Positions 48,101 through 57,269 are shown, counted from the first letter of the stretch. The stretch is DNA of 64,000 nucleotides from Sapria himalayana (GCA_029783825.1 JAREIK010017920.1:29135-93134); one strand, 5' to 3'. Notes: a model not told the origin generated them from the sequence alone. Made by a program: numbers and translations.

Positions 48101-50381
48101 CCTCACCCTCTGCCATCGGCCCCGCTCACCGGCTCACCCTTTCCCTTCTCCTGGAGCTCGAAGACGAATTGCTGGAGCTCATCGTCGAGCTCGAATGGAG
48201 CTCGACGGGCAAGTCTTTATGCTCCATCAAGCTTGACTACGAGTTCCTAGAGCTCAAAGATGAGCCCTTCGAGCTCCATCGAGCTCAAGGACGAGCTCCT
48301 TGAGCTCTTAGTTGAGCTCCATTGAGGATCGAGCTCGTCTTCGAGCACCAAGAGATGGGAGCGGGCCAAGGGCATGGTGAGGACCGATGGGAGAGTGCAG
48401 AAGCGTGGCGAAGGGCCGATGATAGAGGCCAAAGTTAGAGGGCAAGGCTAGGGCCAATAGAATAGTGAGAAGTTTTTATTTTAATTTAATTAGTGTGAAA
48501 TATTAGTTGAGTGATTTAATGAATGACACTTTAGTATAAACGTAATAGAGCACCTTAAATTTTAATTTTGTTTTGATTTTGATGACTTTTTTTTCACATT
48601 TTAAAATATTAATTTTAAATTCTTAAATATTTATGAGGAATCACCCCAAAACATAATTCCCTTAATCTATTTACCTATCAAAAAAGTATCTGAACCATCA
48701 AATTACGATCATAAAAAAAGGGATAATTATGTTTTGGGATATTTCCCCATAAAATTTTATGTTTTAGAAACTAAAATTTTAATATTTTTAAAAAAATCAC
48801 AGAATTAAAATAAATTAAAAATAAGTACACTGAAATTCATAATTCATAAACTATCCTCGCCCACGCCCACGCCTTCGCCCTACCCATTCTCTCCCGAGCC
48901 CGTCTGCCCTCACCTCTCACCCCCCTCTCTCTCCTCATCCCTCTCCCCCAGCACATCTCCAAGAGCTCATCCATGGAGTCGTCGTCGAGCTTTCAGTCGA
49001 GCTCCAAGAACTCAATGGAGGATGACGCCAAGTTCCTGGAACTCAAATTAGTTCTCGGTCGAGCTCCAGGAGCACAACCACGAGCTCTAGGAGATCGATG
49101 GAGCTCGTGGTCAATCTCTATCAAGCTCAATGAGAAGGACAAGGGCCAATGAGAGTAGGTGAGGGTAGTTTAGGATAAACGTAATATAGTGCACTAAATT
49201 TAAATATTTAAATATTTTGGTGACTTTTTTTAAAACTTAAAAATATAAGTTTCAAATTCTTAAATTTTTTCAAGGGGAGCACCTCAAAACATAATTCCCC
49301 CTATAAAAAATGAATCATATGAATTTATATTAAGTTTTACTAGAGGTGTCAAAAGGTCCGGGCCGGCCCGGTCCTTTTTTTTTTTTTAGCACGAGCGTGC
49401 TTGGCCCGGCATGGTTTAAAATAGCCGAGCCCGGCACGGCCCACAAGCACAGCGGGCCGTGCCGTGCCTTTTTGGCCCACTCGGCTGGCCTGTCCGTACG
49501 GTTCAGGGATTCGGGGGACCGCGGGTCAGGTCAATCTTTTTTGCGGGAGGGGCCATCGCGGGGTCGGGCTCAAGGGACACCCGACACGGGACAAACCCGT
49601 GCCGGTGTGCCGTGCCACGGGCCGAACCGTGCCGGGTCAGGCACGGCACGGCTCGTGCCTTACCCGGGCACGGCACGGGCCAAGGCACGATTGAACCGTG
49701 CTGTGCCTCGTGTCGGCCCGGCCCGGTTGACACCTCTAAGTTTTACATATTCAACTTTTTGTTGTGCAAGTATCCACATATATCGATGAAAACTGTATTA
49801 ACAATAAAAACGAAAAAAAAGGGAGGAAGAATACCCTATAACATAAAGATGAGAAGAAGAACCGTAGGAAAGCAACTTTTTGAGAATATTTGACGAATCA
49901 GACGATTTTCCTCCCCACATTCCAGCTACAGACGAAGATGCTGATATGGTGTGGCATTTTTAATAACTAGCAACGCCTCTACGTTTACAAATTCTGGGAA
50001 TACAACTAACAAGAAAAGAAGATAACATTACCTCCAGCTGCCAGTATTAACAACGGCAGCATCATCGCCTATAGACTTTTGTTGTCCTTCGTCTGACCGC
50101 TGGAACTATACACAAAAAACATACGGAAATCGGAATGATCGTTATATATACACAATTCATTCATATTTCTGATTCGTTGAATGTGCGGCTTGGGCTATTA
50201 GTGCACACAGGAAATGCATATTTGCCAGCTGATTTTTAAGATGATAATTCAATAAATCCAATCACATTTACCAGTTCAAACTACGAAAGTTAATAGATTG
50301 GGGTAATAATAATATAAGCACACAAAGTCACAAACATGTATCAAACACAGGCAATTAGACTAATTGGTAGAAATTTACCAT
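42160..50381 (-). CDS. inositol polyphosphate 5-phosphatase gene (whole locus, about 8 exons)
   Basis: Spliced on the minus strand, the exons give a protein of about 350 residues with the 5-phosphatase signatures in order: [89 protein letters not shown] and [10 protein letters not shown]. These enzymes remove the 5-phosphate from inositol polyphosphates or phosphoinositides, using Mg-dependent endonuclease-fold chemistry. The protein is short for the plant family and has almost no N-terminal extension. Exons are 50,379-50,381 (tentative), 50,032-50,105, 49,835-49,940, 47,589-47,880, 47,306-47,484, 47,109-47,217, 46,877-47,028, and 46,791 to the stop. Oddities: one extra base in exon 3, a GC splice donor, an intron 3 filled with transposons, and a copia element in the last exon. 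It may be functional, recently broken, or carry a sequence error. Confidence 0.88.
42174..42354 (-). repeat. 3' LTR of the copia element
   Basis: On the minus strand it starts TGTTAAAATTAATG and ends TCCAACA, a TG...CA LTR. It holds a repeated GCGTTTCGT word on the plus strand. Confidence 0.95.
42349..43949 (-). pseudogene. copia reverse transcriptase and RNase H region
   Basis: RT shows [21 protein letters not shown] and SLYVDDLIF. RNase H shows [11 protein letters not shown] and [13 protein letters not shown], and the tail shows [11 protein letters not shown]. The reading is broken by a frameshift in an A run near 43,285 (after FTGSDKK) and another around 42,570-42,590. The final codons read GEC-stop, with the TAA provided by the first bases of the LTR. 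Confidence 0.92.
42355..42363 (-). promoter_or_regulatory. polypurine tract of the copia element
   Basis: AAGGGGGAG on the minus strand directly abuts the TG of the 3' LTR, as required to prime plus-strand DNA synthesis. It also encodes the end of pol (Lys-Gly-Glu). Confidence 0.88.
44007..44987 (-). pseudogene. copia integrase region
   Basis: It contains the CEACALGK part of the zinc-binding module, then [16 protein letters not shown] and [10 protein letters not shown], which carry the three catalytic acids Asp, Asp and Glu. A TGA replaces a likely CGA codon after VYLLN (about 44,383), and another TGA stands where the typical WH segment begins (about 44,988). The integrase is therefore split. 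[13 protein letters not shown] linker and an acidic spacer lead on to RT. Confidence 0.9.
44988..46402 (-). pseudogene. copia gag and protease region
   Basis: The N-terminal gag part (46,402-46,014) is recognisable ([13 protein letters not shown]) but has several stops. The open part (46,013-44,988) holds an RG-rich stretch and two CCHC knuckles. The first has Tyr in place of its last Cys (codon at 45,570-45,572); the second, [14 protein letters not shown], is intact. The protease active site reads VNSGC where DSGC is expected, so the catalytic Asp is Asn (codon at 45,384-45,386). The protease should be dead. Confidence 0.9.
46455..46467 (-). promoter_or_regulatory. primer binding site of the copia element
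   Basis: TGGTATTGGAGGG on the minus strand, three bases inside the 5' LTR, resembles TGGTATCAGAGC, the copia site complementary to initiator tRNA-Met. Confidence 0.78.
46472..46652 (-). repeat. 5' LTR of the copia element
   Basis: 181 bases matching the 3' LTR except at six positions. Its TGTTAA start provides the stop codon for the interrupted phosphatase gene. Confidence 0.95.
46647..46791 (-). CDS. 5-phosphatase exon 8, ended by the copia LTR
   Basis: From ATGTAG|GTGTGATC. It encodes [11 protein letters not shown] and [11 protein letters not shown]. At 46,652 the copia LTR begins, and the reading continues ...CTT TAT TGT TAA, ending in Cys-stop. Without the element the sequence would read CTT TAT CGC ATG TAA, using the remnant at 42,160-42,173. 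The insertion thus replaces the last two residues (Arg-Met) with one Cys. Confidence 0.9.
46877..47028 (-). CDS. 5-phosphatase exon 7
   Basis: 152 bases from CATTAG|TTAAAAG to CTGCTTG|GTATTA. It encodes the [16 protein letters not shown] motif and KKKRIPAW. The last codon is completed across the intron to give PAWCDRI. Confidence 0.88.
47109..47217 (-). CDS. 5-phosphatase exon 6, followed by a GC donor
   Basis: 109 bases from GGAGGCAG|TGTC to GATCAG|GC. It encodes [13 protein letters not shown] and ends in SKDQ. Phase 0 at this end is required by the next exon. Only the GC donor gives it; the nearby GT would put exon 7 out of frame. Confidence 0.82.
47306..47484 (-). CDS. 5-phosphatase exon 5
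   Basis: 179 bases from TTTTCAG|GGTTC to CACGA|GTAAG. It encodes [19 protein letters not shown] and the helix ending ITDH, and leaves two bases that complete Asp with exon 6. Confidence 0.88.
47589..47880 (-). CDS. 5-phosphatase exon 4
   Basis: 292 bases from GTATCAG|ATTTC to AACAAG|GTCAGT. It encodes FQEIVDL through [10 protein letters not shown] to GGQLGNK, the part of the catalytic domain preceding the GNKGSV motif, and is fully open. Confidence 0.88.
47919..48663. mobile_element. GAGCTC-core TIR element A, in intron 3
   Basis: A 745-bp element with long imperfect TIRs: left GAATTATGTTTTGGGGTGAT at 47,925; right, reversed, GGGAATTATGTTTTGGGGTG. The TIRs extend through TTAAGAATTTGAAACTAATA-type sequence. 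The flanking 8-mers TATCTATT and AATCTATT agree at seven of eight positions. The core (about 48,140-48,345) carries GAGCTC every 10-25 bases. It has no transposase and lies in intron 3 of the phosphatase gene. Confidence 0.85.
48719..49302. mobile_element. GAGCTC-core TIR element B, in intron 3, TSD ATAAAAAA
   Basis: A 584-bp element with ends AGGGATAATTATGTTTTGGG and, reversed, AGGGGGAATTATGTTTTGAG. Eight-base duplications ATAAAAAA lie at 48,711-48,718 and 49,303-49,310. The A-rich target leaves one base of slack in the exact edge. The core starts with CCCACGCCCACGCC-like repeats and continues with CGAGCTC/GAGCTCC words. Non-coding. Confidence 0.88.
49341..49738. mobile_element. non-autonomous hAT element in intron 3, TSD AGTTTTAC
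   Basis: A 398-bp element with ends TAGAGGTGTCAAAAGG and CCGGTTGACACCTCTA and perfect 8-bp duplications AGTTTTAC at 49,333-49,340 and 49,739-49,746. The body is largely GGCACGG/CCGTGCC subterminal repeats, as in the large hAT elements, so it is close to two subterminal regions joined together. Long frames in it reflect GC content only. Confidence 0.95.
49835..49940 (-). CDS. 5-phosphatase exon 3, with a +1 frameshift
   Basis: 106 bases from ATATCAG|CATC to ATAGG|GTATTC on the minus strand. It starts in the frame of IFVCSWNVG and ends in the frame of SHLYVIG, which joins perfectly to FQEIV in exon 4. The two frames differ by one base. The simplest reading is one extra base in the GTGGGGAGGA run (near 49,912), since 105 bases would be in phase. 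This is a real lesion or a sequencing error. Confidence 0.75.
50032..50105 (-). CDS. 5-phosphatase exon 2
   Basis: 74 bases between TATAG|TTCC and GGAG|GTAATG on the minus strand, encoding a hydrophilic stretch that ends VVNTGSW just before the catalytic domain. The frame is open, and its two leftover bases match the next exon. Confidence 0.65.
50379..50381 (-). CDS. 5-phosphatase exon 1: start codon only (tentative)
   Basis: A minus-strand ATG immediately before a GT donor (ATG|GTAAATTTC) would join in frame to exon 2 across a 273-base intron. It is chosen because exon 2 has no ATG of its own. An upstream start in another exon remains possible. Confidence 0.35.
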
Positions 50382-50646
50382 CTTGATTGAATTCAATATA
50401 ACAAAAATTATCCACTTGCAGTTACCGGATGGACTTTGTGTTCCCCCTATTGAGTCTATTGATTATTACGTATAACTTTTTTTGAATTTTTGGGATAATG
50501 CGAACACTCATGCAGAAAGAAGGAATATTTTACAAAGTTGAATTAAATAAACTTTTTTCAATTTAATGTATTTAAATATTCCCAGTGGAAAAATTAAGGC
50601 AAATTTATGTTTATTTATGTTATTTCAAAATAATTACTAAAAATAA

Positions 50647-51408
50647 AGGATAAGTTATGTTTTGGATGATTTCCCAAAAATTTTTAATAATTAGAAACTA
50701 AACTTTTGATATTTGTGAAAAAAATCACAAAATTAGAAAAAAATTAAAAATAAGGTCACTCGAATACGTAATTCCTAAAATACCCTATCCACTCTCCCCT
50801 GGCCCTCGCCCTCACCCCTCGCCCCTCGCCCCGAGCCCTCACCATCGCCCTCACCCTCCTTCTCCCCCTCCCCCTCGCGCTTGCCCTCGCCCTCGCCCGT
50901 CGACCCACACCACCCCCTGCACCTCTCCCTCTGCGCCTTTCCACGATGGTGCTCCAATGAACTCCGATGTGGAGCTCATGGAGTTCCGTCGAGCTCCACA
51001 TCGAGCTCGCTGGAGCTCGACGGAGCTCTACGAGCTCGACGGTGGAGCTCACTAGAGCTCCATGAAGGAGCTTGATGGAGCTCCATGAGCTCCGCGTCAG
51101 AACTCTTCGAGCTCCAGTGAGCTCCATCGTGAAGAGGTGTGGAAGGTGAAGGTGTGTGGGGTGGTGAGGACAGACAGGCCAAGGCCAAGGCCAGGGTGAG
51201 GGCAAGGATGATGGCAAGGGGCAGGGGCGAGGGGTGAGGGCGAGGACAAGGTCCAGGGAAGAGGGGATATGGTATTTTAGGAATTACTTATTCAAGTACC
51301 CTTATATTTAATTTTTTTTATAGTTTTGTGATTTTTTTACAAAAATCAAAATTTTAGTTTCTAATTGTTAAAAATTTTTAAGGAAGTATCCCAAAACATA
51401 ATACCCCC
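50647..51408. mobile_element. GAGCTC-core TIR element C, TSD AAAAATAA
   Basis: A 762-bp element with perfect 8-bp duplications AAAAATAA at 50,639-50,646 and 51,409-51,416. The TIRs are about 145 bp (left from AGGATAAGTTATGTTTTGG; right, reversed, from GGGGGTATTATGTTTTGGGA) and reach the shared CGAATACGTAATTCCTAAAAT-type segment. The core has GCCCTCGCCC and GAGGGCGAGG arms around a GAGCTC-dense centre (about 50,970-51,125). It lies just upstream of the phosphatase gene. Confidence 0.92.
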
Positions 51409-51722
51409 AAAAATAAACATTATTTTTAATATTAAGTAATAATTATATAAAATTGTAAAAAAATTAGATTTTCATGTTGATGAACCTCAAAACTACACCA
51501 TTATATATTTCAATATAAAAAACAAAATTAAATTTGTTTAAATATTAGTTTTTAAATTTTAAAATAAATTTTTGAATTCAAAAAATTATTGTTTTCTAAA
51601 TGTAGTTTTCAAATAAAAAAAATATAAAAATCAGTTTATAATTCTAATATAGTAGTTAAAAATATATTTTTTTATGTGAGGGAACTTTTAATTTCTCATT
51701 TAAAGACCAACATTTAAATATT
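51409..51722. other. AT-rich spacer between two TIR elements
   Basis: No gene or repeat end seen apart from the two target duplications at its edges. Confidence 0.5.
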
Positions 51723-52580
51723 GGGGAGAATTATTTTTTGGGGTGTTTCCCCAGAAATTTATAAGATCTAGAAACTAAAATTTTGATATTTCTAAAAAAG
51801 TCACAAAAAAAAATTAAAAATAAGCGCATCCAAATTCATAAGTCCTAAACTACCCTCTCCCCTGCCCCTCGCCCACCCCTCGCCCACCCCTAGCCCACGC
51901 CCACACCCTCGCCCTCACGCACGCCCTTGCCCACGCCCTCGCCCACGCCCTCGCCCTCGCCCACGCCCTCGCCCTCGCCCTCGCCCACGCCCTTTCCTCT
52001 CGCCCATGCCCTCTCCCCACTCTTCTTTCCCCCCGCCCGTCTTCATGAGCTCCTTTGTAGAGTCATCAACAAGCTCTCGATCGAGCTCCTAGAGCTCGAA
52101 GGAGCTCGACGTTGAGATCCTGGACCTCAACTGAGAGCTCCATCTAGCTCATCTTCGAGCTCCTAAAGCTCAATTAAGCTTGATGTTGCTCTCGGTCGAG
52201 CTCTAAGGAGCTCGACCGAGATCTCCATTTAGCTCGTTGTCAAAAAAGATAGATAGACCGAGATCTCCATCTAAGGAGCTCTAAGGAGTTTCATTGAGCT
52301 CATCGTTTGAGCTCCAGGGGCTCGAAGGAGCTCTCGATTGAGCTACAGGATCGCAACCAAGAGCTCTAGGAGATCGATGGAGCTCGTGGTCGAGCTCCAT
52401 CGAGCACAATGGGAAAGGGCAAGGGCAAATGGAAGAGAGCGAGGATAGATTAGGATAAACGTAATAGAATGCACTAAATTTAAATATTTTAAGATTTTGG
52501 TGACTTTTTTTCGAACTTAAAAAGATAAATTTTAAATTCTTAAATTTTTTTGGGGGAGCACCCTAAAACATAATTCCTCC
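51723..52580. mobile_element. GAGCTC-core TIR element D, TSD TAAATATT
   Basis: An 858-bp element with perfect 8-bp duplications TAAATATT at 51,715-51,722 and 52,581-52,588. Its ends are GGGGAGAATTATTTTTTGGG and, reversed, GGAGGAATTATGTTTTAGGG. The core begins with CGCCCACGCCCTCGCC-type hexamer repeats (51,850-52,010), followed by about 350 bases dense in GAGCTC (52,045-52,400). It is the largest of the four complete copies. Confidence 0.92.
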
Positions 52581-52588
52581 TAAATATT

Positions 52589-52880
52589 GTAGAAGTAATT
52601 ATGTATTTGTGCACTCATCCCAAAATATTTAAAAAATATAACCTCTCTTTTAATTTTTTTTAAAAAATATAAACTCTTATTAAATTGAAATTTGATACAC
52701 TCAAATACGTTAATCCTAATTATCCTCTAAACTAAAATGTGGTGCATTAACTTAATTTTCAATAACACTCTCACTTGCATCTCTCCTCTTCCCTCGCCTC
52801 TGCCCATGTAGAAATGTTGGTGCACTAAACTAAATTAATATTTTGGTACACCAAAATAATGATTTATGGTTGGTGTTCGG
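52589..52880. mobile_element. fragment related to the GAGCTC-core elements
   Basis: AATTATGTATTTGTGCACTC and later GGTGCACTAAACTAAATTAATATT recall the subterminal zones of the TIR family. A short CTCTTCCCTCGCC piece stands where the core should be. No GAGCTC and no clear termini: an internally deleted or decayed relative. Confidence 0.45.
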
Positions 52881-53215
52881 ATGATAAATTAGTCAAAATA
52901 TGAACCGGGCCAAGTAGTCTTATCGAATTTTAATTTTTCCCGCCCATGTCTTTTAATGTAAATGATGACAATATCAAATATCCAACTTGAATTCTTACAA
53001 CCTACATCAAATAGTTTTTCCAACTCAAATGCACAAATTGAAGCATATTGGAAAAAAATTACTCAAATAAAAAATTTTTAAAAATAAAAATAAATATTAT
53101 AATACAATTCAAATTTATAATTTATTATTATTCCTTTTATTTTGATGATCAAAGAAATGGGAGAGAAAAATATTTATATTAATTAAGGATAATTATCATT
53201 CATACAAATTTTAAT

Positions 53216-53726
53216 TACATATCTCATGTTAAAATGAGAATTAATGTGACAATTAATAACAAGTAAAACTTATAGTATTCAAAAAATAAACATGAACTTT
53301 GATTTGTGATTGTGCTTCAAATCAAGTTTAAGATCCAATATTATCTCTTAAACTTGGTATGTTATAAAATAAAACTAAACCCACAATAATTTGAAAATAG
53401 AAAATTCAAAACTAAAATAATAAATTACATCATGAAATATAATACATTCAAAAGAAATTGGAATACATGAGAATGAGTTTCAGAGAAACAGAAAAGTCCT
53501 TTATATAGGAAAAAATTTGGAAATCTCCAAATAGATTTCCAATGTGGGCAAGGTGATTTTCACCTACCCCCAATAAAAAATAACACATATCTCATGTTAA
53601 AATGAGAATTAATGTGACAATTAATAACAATTAAAACTTATGGTATTCAAAAAATAAACATGAACTTTGATTTGTGATTGTGCTTCAAATCAAGTTGAAG
53701 ATCCAATTTTATCTCTTAAACTTGGT
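53216..53726 (-). repeat. 368-bp-spaced direct repeat inside the 3' LTR
   Basis: The 143-base segment at 53,216-53,358 recurs at 53,584-53,726 with only a few differences. Between the copies a minus-strand TATATAAAGG (53,499-53,508) looks like an LTR promoter TATA box. The repeat suggests a duplication within the LTR or two stacked LTR pieces. Confidence 0.7.
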
Positions 53727-54063
53727 CTTGTGGATCCAGTAGGTTCCTTAGTCTTATAATGTTTATCTCATCAATCACTTAATAAAAATATTCACAACTT
53801 GATCTTTTAACTTCATATATTAAACTTGCATATTATCTATTATAATGCACTCTCATATATAATGAGAGTGAATATCAATGTATTGGTTTCAATAATGGTA
53901 TATTGATTTCTTTGTCAGGATTATGTGTAACTTATCGTTGACACAAAATTTGGTTAGTTCTTATTTTTTTCAAGTATATCTCATTAAATAGTTTTTCTAT
54001 ATCGAATTAAATAAAAGCACATGAAGTTACAGCAAAATATTAATTATTTCTTTGACATCCATA

Positions 54064-54581
54064 TTAAGTATTATCCCAATAGCTATTACTATGTCCAACA
54101 AGCTTATGATCATAAAAAATTAAATAGAATAAGTTAAAGTTAATGTTATTTTTCATATAGCAAACAAGTCTCTTCACAACTTTGAAATGGATGATTACTA
54201 TAGATTTTATATAGTGACTAATTAATCCGACTGTGTGAAGGACATTAGAACTCATGCAAGTTGTGTAGCATAGAGTTACTACCAAACTTTTAAAGAATGT
54301 TAGATACATACTTTTGTCTTCTTCACATGTGAATAGTTTGACTCAAATTTCCATCGATGAGCTTTTTGGCTTACAATTCTTAATCTTACACTTCTTAAAG
54401 ATCTTTTTTGTATAATTTTTATAATAAAAATTTTATCATTTTGTTGTGTAATTTCAATTCCAAGATGGTATGCTATGAGCCCAATGTTTTTTAACCCAAT
54501 TTCATTGAGCATCACTTCATTGAATTCATTTAACATATTAGGTTGCTTTTTTTGAATATCAAATCTACATAAGGCATGCAA
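54064..54581 (-). pseudogene. copia RT remnant
   Basis: Two adjacent open pieces match copia reverse transcriptase: MLNEIGLKNIGLIAYHLGIE (54,300-54,581), and TFFKSLVVTLCYTTC through HFKVVKRLVCYM to KLVGHSNSYW (54,064-54,309), the region leading into RNase H. They are in different frames. Confidence 0.85.
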
Positions 54582-54699
54582 TTTAAATAATGCTATATTA
54601 ATTTTGATATTTTGAACATACTAATAGGGATATTTGTTAAAGCTTTTCATTTGGAAGTATTTATCAATTCAAATAAATATTTTGGACTATCATTGAATG

Positions 54700-56340
54700 A
54701 CAAATTCCATTTGTTTTGCATAACTCTTGAAACTCTTTGGTTGTAATTTATCCTCCTCAATCAGATCTCATTGCTCTAATATTTTTTCTATTTTCTTTCT
54801 TCATTGTAACTTTGAATTTCATTAAATGTTGAAAAACTTCTAATTTTTGATTTAAGCAATATATCAATATTTTTCTTGAAAAAACATCAATAAAGAAAAG
54901 GACATAATTGTTATTGCCACGATAACTTAGCTTTATTAGTAGTACACATCATCATGGATATACTCTAATGAATCTTGGCTCTTGAGTCTGATTTCTTTAG
55001 AAAACATTTTTTGAATTCTTTTCCAACTAGTTACTTTCACAAATTTGATTGGGATTGATGGTTCATGTGAGGTAGTCATTTCACTATTTTATTCTTAGCC
55101 ATGATATTTTTTTTATTATAAGATTTCAGGTATTTTGCAACATCATTTTATCTATTACTCACCTACATTCAATTTTTTCATATTGAAAGTTATAAATTTT
55201 CTCCAATAGTGTCACAAACCCAAGACATTATCTTTCATGCCAAGAGCACAATAAATATTTGAAATGAATTGTTATGTTTTATTTTTCAAGCAAATAAGAA
55301 CATTGTTCTCTTCTTTTAACTACTATTGTAAAATCATTTTTAATGAGACATTTTTATTTATCAATACATCCAACTCCACGAACATCTCTATCCATATATA
55401 GTTAGCCTTCTTTTAATTAAATGTTGGAAGCTCTCCATTGTGAAGCATATTAGCCAAACTTATGATAATTATATATCTAACTTAATTTTGTCCTACATCA
55501 AGCTCATATTTATTTTATCATAGTCATGTATTGAGCTTATCCTTTATATAATAATTGTTGGAATTATTTCAATTCCAAACTCATCCATGAAAGTAAATTC
55601 TAACAAGTCCACAACCTTTACCTATGTCGTGACCATGTTAGTTTCTTTTGTTATCATGGCTTTTAGACATATTTTTGAGTTGTAGCACAAGGGATTGCTC
55701 ATATCTTTTATTTATTCTTATTCTTCTCTTCGTATGTTCGTAGTGATCTTTAGAGTTGTGTAATTGTCATTTCCATTAAATCTTTAGTTTTAAAAATTGT
55801 CATCAAAATGTGCTCAAATTTGGGATCCAATGAATGTCGTATTTCTTATAATTCAAATATCATATAACTTGTCAGCATTCAATTAATTATAGATAACTAC
55901 CACTCATGATACTCAAAATCTTTTTAAACCATCATTATCTAATGCTTGATAAATAAATAGATAGTTTTCCTCTTCTCACTTTTTCATATTTCTTAAATTT
56001 TGTTTTGGTTGTTGTTAGCATACATTTATTTTTGACACTCGTTTAACTCTTTTCTATAATATTCCAAACATCATGTGCACCAAGGACAAGGAGAGGATTC
56101 AATTTGATGTTCCAATTCTCATAATTATCACTGTTAAGAAATAGAATTCGGAGGATATGTTATTTTTCATATCACTCAATATATCAAAAGTTCTAAAAAT
56201 ATATTCATGCAGATAAATTAAACATGGCAAATAGCTTTCATAGAAACAATCAACACATGGTGGAATGTGAACACTCATGTAGAAATAATTTTGATGTTGT
56301 TGGATTCTTATCATCGAGACTTTTAATTTGATATATTATA
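54700..56340 (-). pseudogene. copia integrase and gag remnants
   Basis: Read downwards on the minus strand: gag with a DNYENWNIKLNPLL segment (about 56,100) and AHDVWNIIEKS, then integrase with RAMRSD-GG and TTKEFQELCKTNGI (about 54,770-54,710). Stops and indels are frequent. Confidence 0.7.
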
Positions 56341-56929
56341 TGGTAATATTTTCAACTAATTTCCTCTAATACTATTTTATTGAAAATAAGCATAAAATAA
56401 AAAAAAATTTTCATAGCAAAAACAAAATATTATAAATACAACTCAAACATATGAAGTTATTGTTCTTTATATTATTGATGATGAGTACAAATTGAGGGTA
56501 AGAATATTTATTCTAATCATTAACAATTCTCAATCACACAAAGTATAATCTTATATCATATTAAAATGAGAATGAATGTCATAATTATTGATAATAAAAT
56601 TTAAAATTTTCTTGAAAATGAACTTTTGACTTTGATTGTGATTTAGCTTCCAATCTAATGAGAATGATGTCATATTTTTGATTCAATAAGATAAAAATAA
56701 TGGAACCCATCCCACCCATGTGATTTGTATGGAGGTTTAGATATTTAAATATTATATAATTAGTATAATTGTGTAAGATATATATAAAAATTAGTGAAGG
56801 GGTAAATAAATTTTAAAAATTATGTTAATGATATAAACTTTATTAAAATTTAGAATTTCTTTTTATGAATTATTTTTAATTCAAAAACTATTTTAAAATT
56901 TATCTCGTTCATTTGGTAGGAGAATTATG

Positions 56930-57120
56930 TTTTGGTGCATCAAATATAAAATATTTAGTTTTGGTGCACCAAACTTTTTATAATTAAAAGAAAGTACAAT
57001 ATTCTAAAATAATTAAGTTTTTGTGCACCAAACTTTTTATTATAAAAAAAATGCATGAGATTCTAACATATTTAAGTTTTGGTGTACTAAAATTCATTAA
57101 CTCAATGTTGCCTTTGAAAA
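56930..57120. mobile_element. fragment related to the GAGCTC-core elements' termini
   Basis: It begins AGGAGAATTATGTTTTGGTG, matching the TIR start of the family. It then repeats a GTGCACCAAACTTTTTATAA segment about 60 bases apart (near 56,978 and 57,031). No core and no opposite terminus seen. Confidence 0.5.
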
Positions 57121-57189
57121 TTTATAAAAAAGAAGACAATTTAAATATTTTGTTAACCAACATTAAAACACCGTGAAAGTATATAATCA

Positions 57190-57262
57190 TGTCCAAGGGA
57201 CAATATGGGATTCGAACCAACGTCCTCTATTAGCCAAGACCAATCAAACAACTAGGTCAAAC
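57190..57262 (-). repeat. tRNA-like sequence (A and B boxes): decayed tRNA or SINE head
   Basis: On the minus strand TGACCTAGTTGTTTGATTGG resembles a D-arm/A box. About 20 bases further on stands GGTTCGAATCCC, a perfect T-arm B box (57,207-57,218). Spacing fits a tRNA, but the stems are poor and no clean anticodon arm is evident. Most likely a tRNA-derived SINE head or tRNA pseudogene. Confidence 0.55.
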
Positions 57263-57269
57263 GTATATT

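Larger units (their letters stand above)
53045..56760 (-). mobile_element. decayed Ty1/copia retrotransposon, minus strand
   Basis: Minus-strand gag, integrase and RT remnants lie between similar flanking regions: about 53,045-53,735 (3' LTR side) and about 56,380-56,760 (5' LTR side). Both contain an AAAATGAGAATTAATGTGAC-type segment (56,561 in the upper copy). A primer-site-like AGTATTAGAGGAAA lies on the minus strand at 56,361-56,374. Limits are approximate. Confidence 0.68.

Noticed and set aside
48120..48345. Glu-Leu-rich peptide encoded by the GAGCTC core
   Set aside because: GAGCTC is palindromic and gives similar peptides on both strands; frames break between copies, so the array is non-coding.
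49346..49893. Long frames in the intron 3 MITE
   Set aside because: They begin inside the terminal repeat and reflect GC content; the element has perfect termini and target duplications and sits in an intron.
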